Positions 26,510-37,277 of a stretch of 64,000 nucleotides of DNA are shown here, piece by piece. Source of the DNA: Streptomyces canus (lineage in GTDB: Bacteria; Actinomycetota; Actinomycetes; Streptomycetales; Streptomycetaceae); NCBI RefSeq assembly GCF_030816965.1, contig NZ_JAUSYQ010000002.1:744001-808000 (forward strand), given 5' to 3'. Under the pieces are notes generated by a model, which was given only the letters and a program-made list of their open reading frames with translations, was not told the origin of the DNA and searched no databases. The position numbers were made by a program, and so were the translations under genes. How positions within the stretch are numbered: position 1 is the first letter of the stretch; each line of letters starts with the position of its first letter.

Positions 26510-27109
26510 GTGCTCGACGCCGACTTCTTCCGCCGTTGGATGACGGCGACCGCCGCCTCCGTCGACCGCGAGGCGGAACGGCTCACCGCCCTCGACTCCC
26601 CCATCGGGGACGCGGACCACGGCAGCAACCTTCAGCGCGGGTTCACCGCGGTGGCCGCGACCCTGGAGAAGGAGGCCCCGGAGACCCCGGGGGCGATCCT
26701 CATCCTCGCCGGACGCCGGCTCATCTCGACGGTCGGCGGCGCTTCGGGGCCCCTGTACGGGACCCTGCTGCGACGGACCGGCAAGGCACTCGGTGACGCC
26801 GGCGAGGTCAGTGAGGAACAGCTCGCGGAGGCGCTGCGGGCGGGGGTGGAGGCGGTCATGACGCTGGGCGGGGCCGCGCCGGGCGACAAGACCATGATCG
26901 ACACGCTGGTGCCGGCCGTCGACGCGCTCGGTACCGGCTTCGCCGCGGCCCGGACGGCCGCCGAGCAGGGCGCCCTGGCCACCACGCCGTTGCAGGCCCG
27001 CAAGGGCAGGGCGAGTTATCTCGGCGAGCGCAGCATCGGACACCAGGACCCGGGCGCGACCTCGGCCGCCCTGCTGATCGCCGCTCTCGCGGAGGCCTCG
27101 GGTGAGTGA
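26510..27109 (+). CDS. dhaL: Dihydroxyacetone kinase subunit DhaL (ADP-binding)
   Basis: 199-residue nucleotide subunit that keeps ADP bound and passes phosphate from DhaM to dihydroxyacetone on DhaK. Mg-binding Asp residues lie in GDADHG (34-38), the phosphate loop is GGASGPLYGT, and GAAPGDKTMIDTLVPA is a further signature. The GTG at 26510 follows AAGGAGATCCA and gives the usual length. An upstream GTG at 26465 that overlaps dhaK is less likely. The end overlaps dhaM by 8 nt. Confidence 0.95.
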   Translation: MLDADFFRRWMTATAASVDREAERLTALDSPIGDADHGSNLQRGFTAVAATLEKEAPETPGAILILAGRRLISTVGGASGPLYGTLLRRTGKALGDAGEVSEEQLAEALRAGVEAVMTLGGAAPGDKTMIDTLVPAVDALGTGFAAARTAAEQGALATTPLQARKGRASYLGERSIGHQDPGATSAALLIAALAEASGE

Positions 27110-27512
27110 CGGAAAGCTGGTCGGGATCGTGCTGGTGTCGCACAGCGCGGAGGTCGCCGCGTCCGTCGCGGAGCTGGCGAAGGGGCTCGCGGGCGGTGGC
27201 GCGGAGGTGCCCGTCGCGGCGGCCGGGGGCACCGAGGGCGGCGGACTCGGTACGAGTGCGGAGCTGATCGCCGGCGCCGCCGCGGCCGTGGACCGGGGAG
27301 CCGGGATCGCGGTCCTGGCCGACCTCGGCAGTGCGGTGCTCACGGTCAAGGCGCTGCTGGCGGAGGGCGACGAACTCCCGGAGGGCACCCGGCTGGTGGA
27401 CGCTCCGTTCGTCGAGGGAGCGGTGGCCGCGGTCGTCACGGCGGCGACGGGAGCGGACCTCGCGGCGGTGGAGGCGGCCGCCGCGGAGGCGTACAGCTAC
27501 CGGAAGGTGTGA
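27102..27512 (+). CDS. dhaM: PTS EIIA-mannose-like phosphodonor DhaM
   Basis: 136-residue EIIA(Man)-fold subunit that takes phosphate from HPr of the PTS. The active histidine is His14 in IVLVSHS. GGGLGTSAELI and AVLADLGSAVLT follow. Only the EIIA domain is present, without the HPr and EI-like extensions of the E. coli protein, so it must rely on general EI/HPr. Overlapping GTG start with dhaL shows translational coupling. Confidence 0.94.
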   Translation: MSDGKLVGIVLVSHSAEVAASVAELAKGLAGGGAEVPVAAAGGTEGGGLGTSAELIAGAAAAVDRGAGIAVLADLGSAVLTVKALLAEGDELPEGTRLVDAPFVEGAVAAVVTAATGADLAAVEAAAAEAYSYRKV

Positions 27513-27549
27513 CACCCCCGCCAAGGCCCCCTGCCCGACCCCACAGCCC

Positions 27550-28188
27550 CTATCTGATCCCTCCCGCCGCGACGGCGAGGGCCGAGCGCAGGATCTCCAT
27601 CAGCTCGGTCTCCGCCGTCGCACGATCGGTGCGCGTGTCGGAGGTACGCCACGCGTGGTGCTCGACCGCCGCGCGCAGGGCCGCGTTGAACATGGCCGCC
27701 TGGATGGTCGGTTCGAGTCCGTCGGCCGGGCGTCGGGCGCGCTCGGCCAGGGCGCGGGCGAACGCCGGCTCCGCCTCGTCGTACGTCTGGAGCCAGACGG
27801 CGCGAAGGCCCGGCTCGGTGCGGGTCAGGCGCACCAGGTCGCGGACCGTAGCCCGTTCGAGTCCGCCGATGACGCCGATCTCGGTCGCCAGGGGCCGGTC
27901 GAAGAGCCGCTCCAGGGGCTCGTCCGGCGCCCACTCCCGCAGCAGGGCCGCGATCAGCTCGATGCCCTCCGAGAACAGCGGGCTCACGCAGCTCTCCTTG
28001 CTGGGGAAGTAGCGCCACACGGTCCGTGCCGAGACGCCGACGGCCTGTCCGATCTGTTCACCGGTGGTGGCCGCCACGCCCTGGGTGACGAACAGCTGCA
28101 CGGCAGCCCGGGCGATCTCCAGCCGTATCTCGGCCTTGCGCTCCTCGGTGAGGGGCGGTCGTCCCGTGCGTCCGCGCGCTGCGGTCAT
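27550..28188 (-). CDS. TetR-family regulator divergent to SDR
   Basis: 212 residues. The DNA-binding domain at about 14-62 reads RLEIARAAVQLFVTQGVAAT, TGEQIGQAVGVSARTVWRYF and PSKESC. The ligand domain is helical, with WLQTYDEAEPAFARALAERA and HHAWR. GGAGGAACTG precedes the ATG. It is convergent with dhaM and divergent to the short-chain dehydrogenase at 28349, which it most likely represses. The operators between them are listed separately. Confidence 0.9.
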   Translation of the reverse strand: MTAARGRTGRPPLTEERKAEIRLEIARAAVQLFVTQGVAATTGEQIGQAVGVSARTVWRYFPSKESCVSPLFSEGIELIAALLREWAPDEPLERLFDRPLATEIGVIGGLERATVRDLVRLTRTEPGLRAVWLQTYDEAEPAFARALAERARRPADGLEPTIQAAMFNAALRAAVEHHAWRTSDTRTDRATAETELMEILRSALAVAAGGIR

Positions 28189-28205
28189 CAGTTCCTCCGG
28201 CTCCG

Positions 28206-28275
28206 GTGATCACGGTGATCACGCGTCCGTTCTCCCGGAAATTCTCTCCCACGATTTTATGTCACTCACCGACAT
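28206..28275. promoter_or_regulatory. Divergent TetR/SDR control region
   Basis: Two tandem palindromes GTGATCAC occur at 28206-28213 and 28215-28222. Further on is the dyad ATGTC-ACTCACC-GACAT at 28259-28275. The second is the stronger candidate for the TetR operator because it sits centrally between the two starts. The first is close to the TetR ribosome-binding site. Confidence 0.5.
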
Positions 28276-28348
28276 TAAGTCGTATGGTGGCGACAGCGCA
28301 GGGTGGAGCGCCCGCGCGGGACCGGACACTGACCGACGGGAGCACCCC

Positions 28349-29110
28349 ATGGCCGGAGAATTCGAGGGACGCGGCGTCATCGTCACCGGAGCGGGTTCGG
28401 GTATCGGGCGCGCGACAGCACTGGCCTTCGCCGCCCGGGGCGCCCGGGTCCTGGTCGCGGACCTCAACGCCGTGGCCGCGGAGACCGTCGTCAAGGAGAT
28501 CGACGAGGCGGGCGGCACCGCGGTCGCGGTCACGGGCGACCTCAGCGAGCAGACCGTGGTGGACCAGGTGACGCGAACCGCCGTGGAGCGGTTCGGCGGC
28601 GTGGACGTCCTGGTGAACAACGCCGGGATCATGGACCGGATGTCGGCGCTCGCGGACGTGAGTGACGCGGAGTGGGAGCGGGTCATACGGGTCAACCTGA
28701 CCGCGCCCTTCCTGCTCACCCGGGCCGTACTCCCGCACATGCTGGCGGCGGGCAGGGGCGCGATCGTGAACACCGCCTCCGAGGCGGGCCTGCGCGGCAG
28801 CACGGCGGGCGCCGCCTACACGGCCTCGAAGCACGGCGTGGTGGGGCTGACGAAGAACCTCGCGGTGATGTACCGCAAGCAGGGGATCCGCGCGAACGCC
28901 ATCGCCCCGGGCGGTACCGCGACCTCCATCGTCGTGGACGCCGACCAGGAGGCCCACGGCCCGGCGGCGCTCGGCCCGCACTTCGTCAATGCCGGCCGCT
29001 TGGCCGAGCCCGAGGAGCAGGCCGCCGCGATCGTGTTCCTCGCGTCGGACGCGGCGAGCAACATCAACGGCGTGGTCCTGCCCGTGGACGACGGCTGGTC
29101 GGCTGTCTGA
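28349..29110 (+). CDS. Short-chain dehydrogenase/reductase
   Basis: 253-residue classical SDR. Cofactor motif TGAGSGIGR (about 12-20), Asp-containing ADLN favouring NAD, NNAGIMD, and the catalytic set Ser in NTASEAG, Tyr-x-x-x-Lys in YTASKHG. The C-terminal NGVVLPVDDGWSAV is typical of the 3-oxoacyl-ACP-reductase-like group. The substrate is unknown. It is divergent from a TetR gene that probably responds to the substrate. Confidence 0.9.
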   Translation: MAGEFEGRGVIVTGAGSGIGRATALAFAARGARVLVADLNAVAAETVVKEIDEAGGTAVAVTGDLSEQTVVDQVTRTAVERFGGVDVLVNNAGIMDRMSALADVSDAEWERVIRVNLTAPFLLTRAVLPHMLAAGRGAIVNTASEAGLRGSTAGAAYTASKHGVVGLTKNLAVMYRKQGIRANAIAPGGTATSIVVDADQEAHGPAALGPHFVNAGRLAEPEEQAAAIVFLASDAASNINGVVLPVDDGWSAV

Positions 29111-29125
29111 CGCATTCCCCCCGCG

Positions 29126-29842
29126 TCATTTCGCCCCTACGAACACTCTCGCCAGCCGCTCCCCCGTCGCGACGGCGGCGGCATGGCCCTCGATCGGCTT
29201 CACCTGCGTGTCCTTGAAGACGATGTAGGTGACGCCGGAAGGCACTCCGCCGCCGCGCGGATCGGGACGGATCCCGAGGGCTTTCGCGGTGGCGTAGGAC
29301 GCCTCGCCGATGATGTGGTCCGGGCCCACGTCCCCGACGACGGCGTACTGCACCCGGTCCCCGTACACGACGGCCGCGACCGTGCCGCCGCGCACCCCGT
29401 GCTCGCGGTAGTCCCAGATCCCGCTCGCCGCCGGCACCACGATGTACGGCAGGCTTTCGGCGCTCAGGTAGCGGCCGTCGGACTGCTGGTGGGCGGTGGT
29501 GTCGGAGAACGCCGGGTCGGTGCGGCGATTGCAGTGACTGCCGGGCCGGCCGTCGCAGTCGATGTCCATGTCGGCCTTCCAGAAGACGGCCTGACGGGTG
29601 CCGCAGACCGGGATGGTCGCGGCCGTGCCGTCGTCACTGCGGTAGCGGCCGCGTGAGACGGGGGCGCACTCCCGCACCCTGGCCAGGAGGTCGGCGGCCT
29701 TGACGTCACCCTCGTGCCGCACCGCCGGCTCCGTCCGGGCGGCGGCGGGCTCCGTGGCGGCGGCAGGCTCCGTGGCGGGGGACGTCGTCGGGGCGAGCAG
29801 AGCGGCACTTGCCGCGGCCAGCGTCAGCGACTGGACACGCAC
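29126..29842 (-). CDS. Secreted GH75 chitosanase
   Basis: 238-residue secreted endo-chitosanase of family 75. The N-terminus has a hydrophobic signal (LTLAAASAALLAPTTS) and then a low-complexity Ala/Pro/Glu linker. The catalytic fold contains AVFWKADMDIDCDGRPG with Asp91/Asp93, and later AVVGDVGPDHIIGEASYATA with a Glu and Asp in the family's second acidic region. The GTG at 29842 follows AAGGAGAGGGTCCC, so the longer reading to 29869 is rejected. A DasR-like site about 300 bp upstream serves the divergent neighbour and may affect both genes. Confidence 0.88.
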   Translation of the reverse strand: MRVQSLTLAAASAALLAPTTSPATEPAAATEPAAARTEPAVRHEGDVKAADLLARVRECAPVSRGRYRSDDGTAATIPVCGTRQAVFWKADMDIDCDGRPGSHCNRRTDPAFSDTTAHQQSDGRYLSAESLPYIVVPAASGIWDYREHGVRGGTVAAVVYGDRVQYAVVGDVGPDHIIGEASYATAKALGIRPDPRGGGVPSGVTYIVFKDTQVKPIEGHAAAVATGERLARVFVGAK

Positions 29843-30191
29843 GATAAGGGACCCTCTCCTTGGAGGCATCGACGAGCACTCAGCCCAATCTGATGCCGAC
29901 TCAACGATGCGGCCACCCTAGGGGTCCGGACGGGGCAGGGACCGGGAGCCCGAGCCCTCGACGACCCCGAGCCTCCCGGCCACCCGTACCGGCGCGGGGA
30001 CAGCGACGACAGCGGTCCGCGCCACCAGCACGAACTCCGTTTTCCTCATGGAGAGTTCGGCCGTGAAGACCCTCAGCATACGTAGCCCTCCCGAGCCCGG
30101 CCCACACGGTCCGCCCTCTTGATACGCACGCACAGCGGCGCCATATTGGTCCGGACCATTGCAGTGATGTCCTCACCGGGGAGGCAGCGAC
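29843..30191. other. Divergent intergenic region, chitosanase / FnIII lipoprotein
   Basis: About 350 bp. The only clear element is the palindrome at 30147-30158. Short open frames here lack start context and homology. Promoters for both divergent genes must lie here. Confidence 0.5.
30147..30158. promoter_or_regulatory. DasR-responsive-element-like palindrome
   Basis: TGGTCCGGACCA, a perfect 12-bp palindrome flanked as AT-palindrome-TT, matches the dre consensus ACTGGTCTAGACCACT in its TGGTC/GACCA arms. It also resembles the repeat of Streptomyces chitinase promoters. It is 34 bp before the FnIII lipoprotein start. Confidence 0.6.
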
Positions 30192-31181
30192 GTGCCCGTT
30201 CCCCTACGACGTTCCGCGCCGCTCTGCGCACTGCTCGCGCTGCTCACCTCCTGCGCGTGGGGCGGAGCCGACGACGGCGAGAGCGGCCGGCTGCCCGCCG
30301 CACCCGTGGGTGTCACCGCGGCCGCGGGCAGCGCGACCAGCGTGCACCTGATGTGGAACGCCGTGTCCTCCGGGGCGGGCGTCCACGGCTACGAGGTATA
30401 TCGCGGCACCACGAAGGTCCAGGATGTGCCGGGTTCACAGCACATGGTGGATGTCACCAGGCTCAGACCCGCCACCCCGTATGTCTTCAGCGTGCGGGCC
30501 CGCGACACCGAGGGACGCCTCGGCCCACCCAGCCGGGAGGTGCGGGCGACGACTCCGGCGGCCATGGCGGCGGACCGTTCCGCCCCGACACGCCCCGGCG
30601 AGCTGCGGGGCCGGACGGCGGGCAGCCGGGCCGTCGAGTTGACGTGGGGCGCCTCGGCGGACGACCGGGACGTGGTGTCGTACGACATCTATCAGGGTGA
30701 TACGAAGATCCACAGTGTGGGCGGCGACCAGACGGTGGCCGTGGTCACCGGCCTGCGTCCGGGCACCCGCTACGCCTTCACCGTCCGGGCCCGGGACGCG
30801 GCCGACAACCTCTCGCCGGCCGGGGACAGCGTCCGTCTGACCACGCCGGGCCGCGACGACGGCCGGGGCACCGCGCCGACGGACTTCCGTGCGACCACGC
30901 GGCGGGACGCCGACGGCGCGTACTACCTCGACCTGGCCTGGGTGCCGCCCGAGACGGACGGCGTCGTCACGGAGTACCAGGTCCACCTCGACGGCAGGGC
31001 GGCCACCTCGCTCGTGTTCGGCGGGACGCCTCCGCGCGGGAGGGCGACGTACAGCTTCTACCTGGGACGCGAGACCGGGGAGAGCCACCGGGTGCGGATC
31101 CGGGCCCGGCTGCCGGACGGCACCTGGGGCGGGCTGTCGGCCGAGAGGACGGTGACGACGGGCCCTGCCGGTGACGGGTGA
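30192..31181 (+). CDS. Lipoprotein with three fibronectin type III domains
   Basis: 329 residues. The signal peptide ends in the lipobox LLTSC (Cys21), so it is probably anchored outside the membrane. Three FnIII modules follow at about 37-121, 131-221 and 226-325, with repeated GYEVYRGTTKV / SYDIYQGDTKI, LRPATPYVFSVRARD / LRPGTRYAFTVRARD and a third divergent copy. No catalytic domain is present. FnIII modules are common spacers in Streptomyces chitinases. With the dre-like site and the adjacent chitosanase, a role at the cell surface in chitin or chitosan use is possible but unproven. GTG with GGGGAGGCAG upstream. Confidence 0.85.
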   Translation: MPVPLRRSAPLCALLALLTSCAWGGADDGESGRLPAAPVGVTAAAGSATSVHLMWNAVSSGAGVHGYEVYRGTTKVQDVPGSQHMVDVTRLRPATPYVFSVRARDTEGRLGPPSREVRATTPAAMAADRSAPTRPGELRGRTAGSRAVELTWGASADDRDVVSYDIYQGDTKIHSVGGDQTVAVVTGLRPGTRYAFTVRARDAADNLSPAGDSVRLTTPGRDDGRGTAPTDFRATTRRDADGAYYLDLAWVPPETDGVVTEYQVHLDGRAATSLVFGGTPPRGRATYSFYLGRETGESHRVRIRARLPDGTWGGLSAERTVTTGPAGDG

Positions 31182-31348
31182 CGGCTCCTCACGCCTGCGC
31201 CGGACGAGGGAACCCGTCACCTGCCCGGCGGCGCTCCCCATGCGGGCCGGAGTGTGTGCGGGTTGGCTCTCCTTGAGGCAGCACGGCCCTTCCCCCACCT
31301 CGGCGGCGCCACGGATGTACCGCCAACCGTGCCGCCGGAGGGCAGTCC

Positions 31349-31900
31349 ATGCGCACTACTCAGCTTCTTCTCCGCTCCGGCCTGACCGTCGCGGCCGTCG
31401 CCGCGCTGCCGCTCGCCCTGACCGCCGGGCCGGCCGCCGCCGCGTCGGGCATCTCCGTGAGCACCTCCGGATCCACGGTCTCCGTCACGACCACGACATG
31501 CTCCCGCACCGCGCCCACCGGCGGCTGGGGCACCGCCTCGCTTCTCACCAGCAGCCAGACGAACTTCAGCCAGGGCCGCCAGGTGGCCCTGTCGGGAACC
31601 ACTTCGCTGCAGTCCGCGGCCTGGTCGAGCGTGAGCCCCGGGACATACACCGTCATCGTGAGGTGCGCCTTCGACAACAGCACCGCGGGCACCCAGTCGA
31701 TCATCGTCTCGGGGGCCGCGACGCCCACGATCTCGGCGACGGCCACGGCCTCCCCGTCCCGCGGTGTCATGGGCGGCCTGGGCGGCGCCACCAAGGACTA
31801 CGGCACCCTGACGCTGGCAGTCGGCGGCGGCCTGGTGGCGGTCGGCGGGGTGGCCGCGGCCTGGTTCCTGCGTCGCCGGTCGCGGCCGTACCGCCTCTGA
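31349..31900 (+). CDS. Secreted, C-terminally membrane-anchored hypothetical protein
   Basis: 183 residues. An Ala-rich signal peptide ends around residue 32. A Ser/Thr-rich beta domain follows with two Cys (TTTTCSRTAPTGGWG and IVRCAFDNSTAG) that could form a disulfide. The C-terminus is a hydrophobic helix (LTLAVGGGLVAVGGVAAAWFL) and RRRSRPYRL. The architecture resembles sortase substrates, but no LAxTG/LPxTG motif precedes the helix, so simple membrane anchoring is likely. Similar proteins occur across Streptomyces without known function. GGAGGG precedes the ATG. Confidence 0.8.
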   Translation: MRTTQLLLRSGLTVAAVAALPLALTAGPAAAASGISVSTSGSTVSVTTTTCSRTAPTGGWGTASLLTSSQTNFSQGRQVALSGTTSLQSAAWSSVSPGTYTVIVRCAFDNSTAGTQSIIVSGAATPTISATATASPSRGVMGGLGGATKDYGTLTLAVGGGLVAVGGVAAAWFLRRRSRPYRL

Positions 31901-31986
31901 AAGCGTTCGGTCGGCGGTCGCGGCCTCACCGCCCCTGAAAGCGTTCCGTCACCGGTCGCGGCCGTACGCCTCCGGAAGCCTTCAGC
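31874..31986. repeat. Three degenerate tandem copies of a 38-bp unit
   Basis: Units start at 31874, 31912 and 31950 with the shared pattern CGGTCGCGGCC-N9-TGAAAGCGTTC. The first copy contains the last codons and stop of the membrane-anchored protein gene. The third copy runs 5 bp into the end of the convergent padR gene. The unit was therefore duplicated from the 3' end of the first gene. Confidence 0.7.
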
Positions 31987-32524
31987 TGTCCGGGAGGCCG
32001 GCGAACTCCTCCAGTACCTCGGTGAGCCACTGCGTCCAGAAGGTCTCCAGATCGATGCCCGCGCGCAGGACCAGGTGCTGAAGCCTGGCCTGCGCGCTGT
32101 CGTTCCCGGGCGGGAAGTCGCGCTTCTCGATCTCCTCGTACTCGGCCAACTGCCGCCGGTGCAGGTCGAGATGGCGGCGCAGGTCCGCTTCGAGGCCCTC
32201 CGTGCCGACGACGGCCGCCGCGCGCAGCCGTAGCAGCAGCGGGTCCCGGTGCGGCTTGGGGTCCTGCGCCGCGGCCGTCCAGCGTTCGAGTTCGGCGCGG
32301 CCGGCGGGCAGGACCTCGTAGCTCTTCTTCTGCCCGCGGGTCCGCTGGGCCGCGGGCAGGGTCCGGATGAGGCCTTCGGCCTCCAGTTTTCCCAGCTCGC
32401 GATAGATCTGCTGATGCGAGGCCGACCAGAAGTAGCCGATCGACCTGTCGAACCGACGGGTCAGGTCCAGCCCCGCCGACGGCCTTTCGAGCAGAGCGGT
32501 GAGGATCGCGTGCGGGAGTGACAT
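31982..32524 (-). CDS. PadR-family transcriptional regulator
   Basis: 180 residues. The N-terminal winged helix MSLPHAILTALLERPSAGLD has the PadR features FWSASHQQIYRELGKLEAEG (recognition helix region) and KKSYEVLPAGRAELERW. A C-terminal coiled dimerisation helix contains HLDLHRRQLAEYEEIEKRD, as in the Vir/PadR subgroup. It lies 21 bp downstream of the 2,4-dienoyl-CoA reductase gene on the same strand, so the two probably form one operon. The palindrome ahead of that operon is a candidate binding site. Confidence 0.9.
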   Translation of the reverse strand: MSLPHAILTALLERPSAGLDLTRRFDRSIGYFWSASHQQIYRELGKLEAEGLIRTLPAAQRTRGQKKSYEVLPAGRAELERWTAAAQDPKPHRDPLLLRLRAAAVVGTEGLEADLRRHLDLHRRQLAEYEEIEKRDFPPGNDSAQARLQHLVLRAGIDLETFWTQWLTEVLEEFAGLPDS

Positions 32525-32545
32525 GGAGTCATCCTAGGGACGCCC

Positions 32546-35532
<2,987 letters not shown>

Positions 35533-35620
35533 GCCGTCGACCCTAGGTCCGGTCGCGGGCCCACGGGAGTCCGCAAGGTGGCCGCGGTACTCCTACGATC
35601 CGCTCTCCTCGGGGTGATAC

Positions 35621-35636
35621 GGCCTGGTCCCAGGCC
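35621..35636. promoter_or_regulatory. Palindrome GGCCTGG-TC-CCAGGCC, putative MmyB operator
   Basis: Seven-bp perfect arms with a 2-bp centre lie 25 bp before the SDR start in the divergent spacer, where the promoter should be. It is likely the operator for the MmyB-type regulator. Confidence 0.5.
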
Positions 35637-35660
35637 AGGGCGGGTCCCACCGTTGACGGC

Positions 35661-36428
35661 ATGACACACACCTGGAACCTCAACCAACGCGTCGCGGTCG
35701 TCACCGGTGCCACCAGCGGGATCGGCGCGGCCACCGCGAGGCGCCTCGCCGCCGGCGGAGCGAGCGTCGCGCTGCTGGGCCGCCGCGAGGACCGCCTCAA
35801 GGCACTCGCCGACGAGCTGCGCGCCACGGCCACCGGATCGGTCCTGCCCGTCGCCGTGGACCTGACCGACGCAGAGGCCGTCACGGAGGCGGCCGGGACC
35901 GTCACCGGAGCGCTCGGGGCCGTCGACCTTGTCGTGGCCAACGCCGGCGTCATGCTCGGCGCCCCCTTCGAGCGGGCCGAGACCGACGAGTGGGATCGCA
36001 TGATCGACGTCAACCTGCGCGGCCTGCTGCACACCTCCCGCGCCTTCACGGACGACCTCCTGGCAGCGGCCGCACGCGGCGGCCCGGCGGACCTCGTCCA
36101 CGTCGGCTCCGTGGGCGGGCATCTCCTCTTCCCCGACTGGTCCGTCTACTGCGCCACCAAGGCGGCCGTCGCCCATCTCACGCGCAATCTGCGCGCCGAA
36201 CTCGGGCCGCGCGGCGTCCGCGTGAAGAACATCGAGCCCGGGGTCACCACCACCGAGCTGGGTGCGGGCATGCGGGACGACGAGACACGCGCGTCCTTGT
36301 CCCGCATGCGCACTGACCTCGATCCTCTGACCGCCCCGGACATCGCCGAGGCCGTCGCCTTCTCGGTCGCGGCCCCGCCGAACGTCAACGTCGCCGAGAT
36401 GGTGGTGGTGCCGGTGCGGCAGGGCTGA
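35661..36428 (+). CDS. Short-chain dehydrogenase/reductase (MmyB-associated)
   Basis: 255-residue SDR with TGATSGIGAAT cofactor motif, an arginine-rich GRREDRLKALADEL that suggests NADP, VANAGVM, and catalytic Ser in VGSVGG with YCATKAA (Tyr-x-x-x-Lys). The C-terminus VAEMVVVPVRQG is typical of the YdfG-like/serine dehydrogenase group. It is divergent from and probably controlled by the MmyB-type regulator. Substrate unknown. Confidence 0.9.
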   Translation: MTHTWNLNQRVAVVTGATSGIGAATARRLAAGGASVALLGRREDRLKALADELRATATGSVLPVAVDLTDAEAVTEAAGTVTGALGAVDLVVANAGVMLGAPFERAETDEWDRMIDVNLRGLLHTSRAFTDDLLAAAARGGPADLVHVGSVGGHLLFPDWSVYCATKAAVAHLTRNLRAELGPRGVRVKNIEPGVTTTELGAGMRDDETRASLSRMRTDLDPLTAPDIAEAVAFSVAAPPNVNVAEMVVVPVRQG

Positions 36429-36436
36429 TCACAGGG

Positions 36437-36482
36437 TGGCCGGTCGCGCCCCGCGGGGGTGCGGAGACGGCGCGACCGGCCA
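36437..36482. terminator. Bidirectional hairpin terminator
   Basis: A perfect 14-bp stem TGGCCGGTCGCGCC (36437-36450) pairs with GGCGCGACCGGCCA (36469-36482), with an 18-nt loop. It begins 9 bp after the SDR stop, and about 30 bp separate it from the end of the convergent small gene. Confidence 0.75.
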
Positions 36483-36511
36483 CCGCGGCGCCGTAGAAGA
36501 ACAAAATTTCC

Positions 36512-36880
36512 TCAACGACTCTCGAGCCGCACATGCAGCTCCCGCTCCTGATCCCCCGACGCGGACGCGAGATCCCGCACCGCGAACATCGAGTCCAACG
36601 TCGTCCGAAGCCTCTCGATGGCCCAGTAACCTCCCTGCGCATCGGCTTCGACCGAGGACGACAACCGCGCCGGGGGCGGGCAGGAACGCGCTTCCGTCAC
36701 TTCGAACGTCCCCAGCCACACCATGGGCCGCGACTCATGAAGCTGCTGCGGCACCTCGTCGGCACCCCGGTCGGACTCGAAGCACGCGGCCAGCGTGTCG
36801 AAGACGATCCGGGCGTCCTCCTTGCTGCAACCGCTGATCTCCAGGGAGACGGACTCCTCGTGCGCTCGCTCACGATCCAT
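36512..36880 (-). CDS. Conserved hypothetical protein, 122 aa
   Basis: Small acidic protein with no signal peptide. Readable segments are ISGCSKEDARIVFDTLAACF, RPMVWLGTFEVT, DAQGGYWAIERLRTTLDSMF and GDQERELHVRLESR. The C-terminal QERELHVRLESR and the GGYWA motif look conserved in streptomycete hypothetical proteins. I do not recognise a function. The ATG is preceded by GAGGAGCGATCACG. Coding statistics and the ribosome-binding site support a real gene. Confidence 0.7.
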   Translation of the reverse strand: MDRERAHEESVSLEISGCSKEDARIVFDTLAACFESDRGADEVPQQLHESRPMVWLGTFEVTEARSCPPPARLSSSVEADAQGGYWAIERLRTTLDSMFAVRDLASASGDQERELHVRLESR

Positions 36881-36986
36881 CGTGATCGCTCCTCTCGTGG
36901 CGATGACCGGACCGCCGGGTTCCCCGCGAACCGCGCCACACCCTCAGAAAAGCACCACCTTTCGCGGAGCACTACCGGCGGCGGTG

Positions 36987-37256
36987 TCAGCGAGACGGGC
37001 GATCCCGGTGCGGGTCGAACAAGGGGACGGCGATACCGGCGAGCACCAGGCCCGCGGCCACGAGAATGCCCTCGGGCAGAGCCATCCCCGCGGCCAGGAG
37101 GCTCACGGCGACGGCGAGGCTCCCCCAGGCGCGCGTGCGCCGGTACTCACGGGGCCGGGCGGGGCGGCCCGACCCCAGTGCACGGGCGAACCGTGGGTCG
37201 TCACGCTCCAGCCGTGCCGCGAGATCGACCAGGTGTTCATCGTCGGGCTGGCGCAT
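36987..37256 (-). CDS. DUF3040 membrane protein
   Basis: 89 residues. The soluble start DDEHLVDLAARLERDDPRFA contains the DUF3040 signature (LxxIExxLxxDDPxFAxxL-like). Two hydrophobic segments then cover about 45-79 (LAVAVSLLAAGMALPEGILVA and LVLAGIAVPLF). The family is small, actinobacterial and uncharacterised. It lies just upstream of the antiporter stop on the same strand but with no coupling. Confidence 0.82.
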   Translation of the reverse strand: MRQPDDEHLVDLAARLERDDPRFARALGSGRPARPREYRRTRAWGSLAVAVSLLAAGMALPEGILVAAGLVLAGIAVPLFDPHRDRPSR

Positions 37257-37277
37257 GACTCCTCCTTCGCAGGGGCC

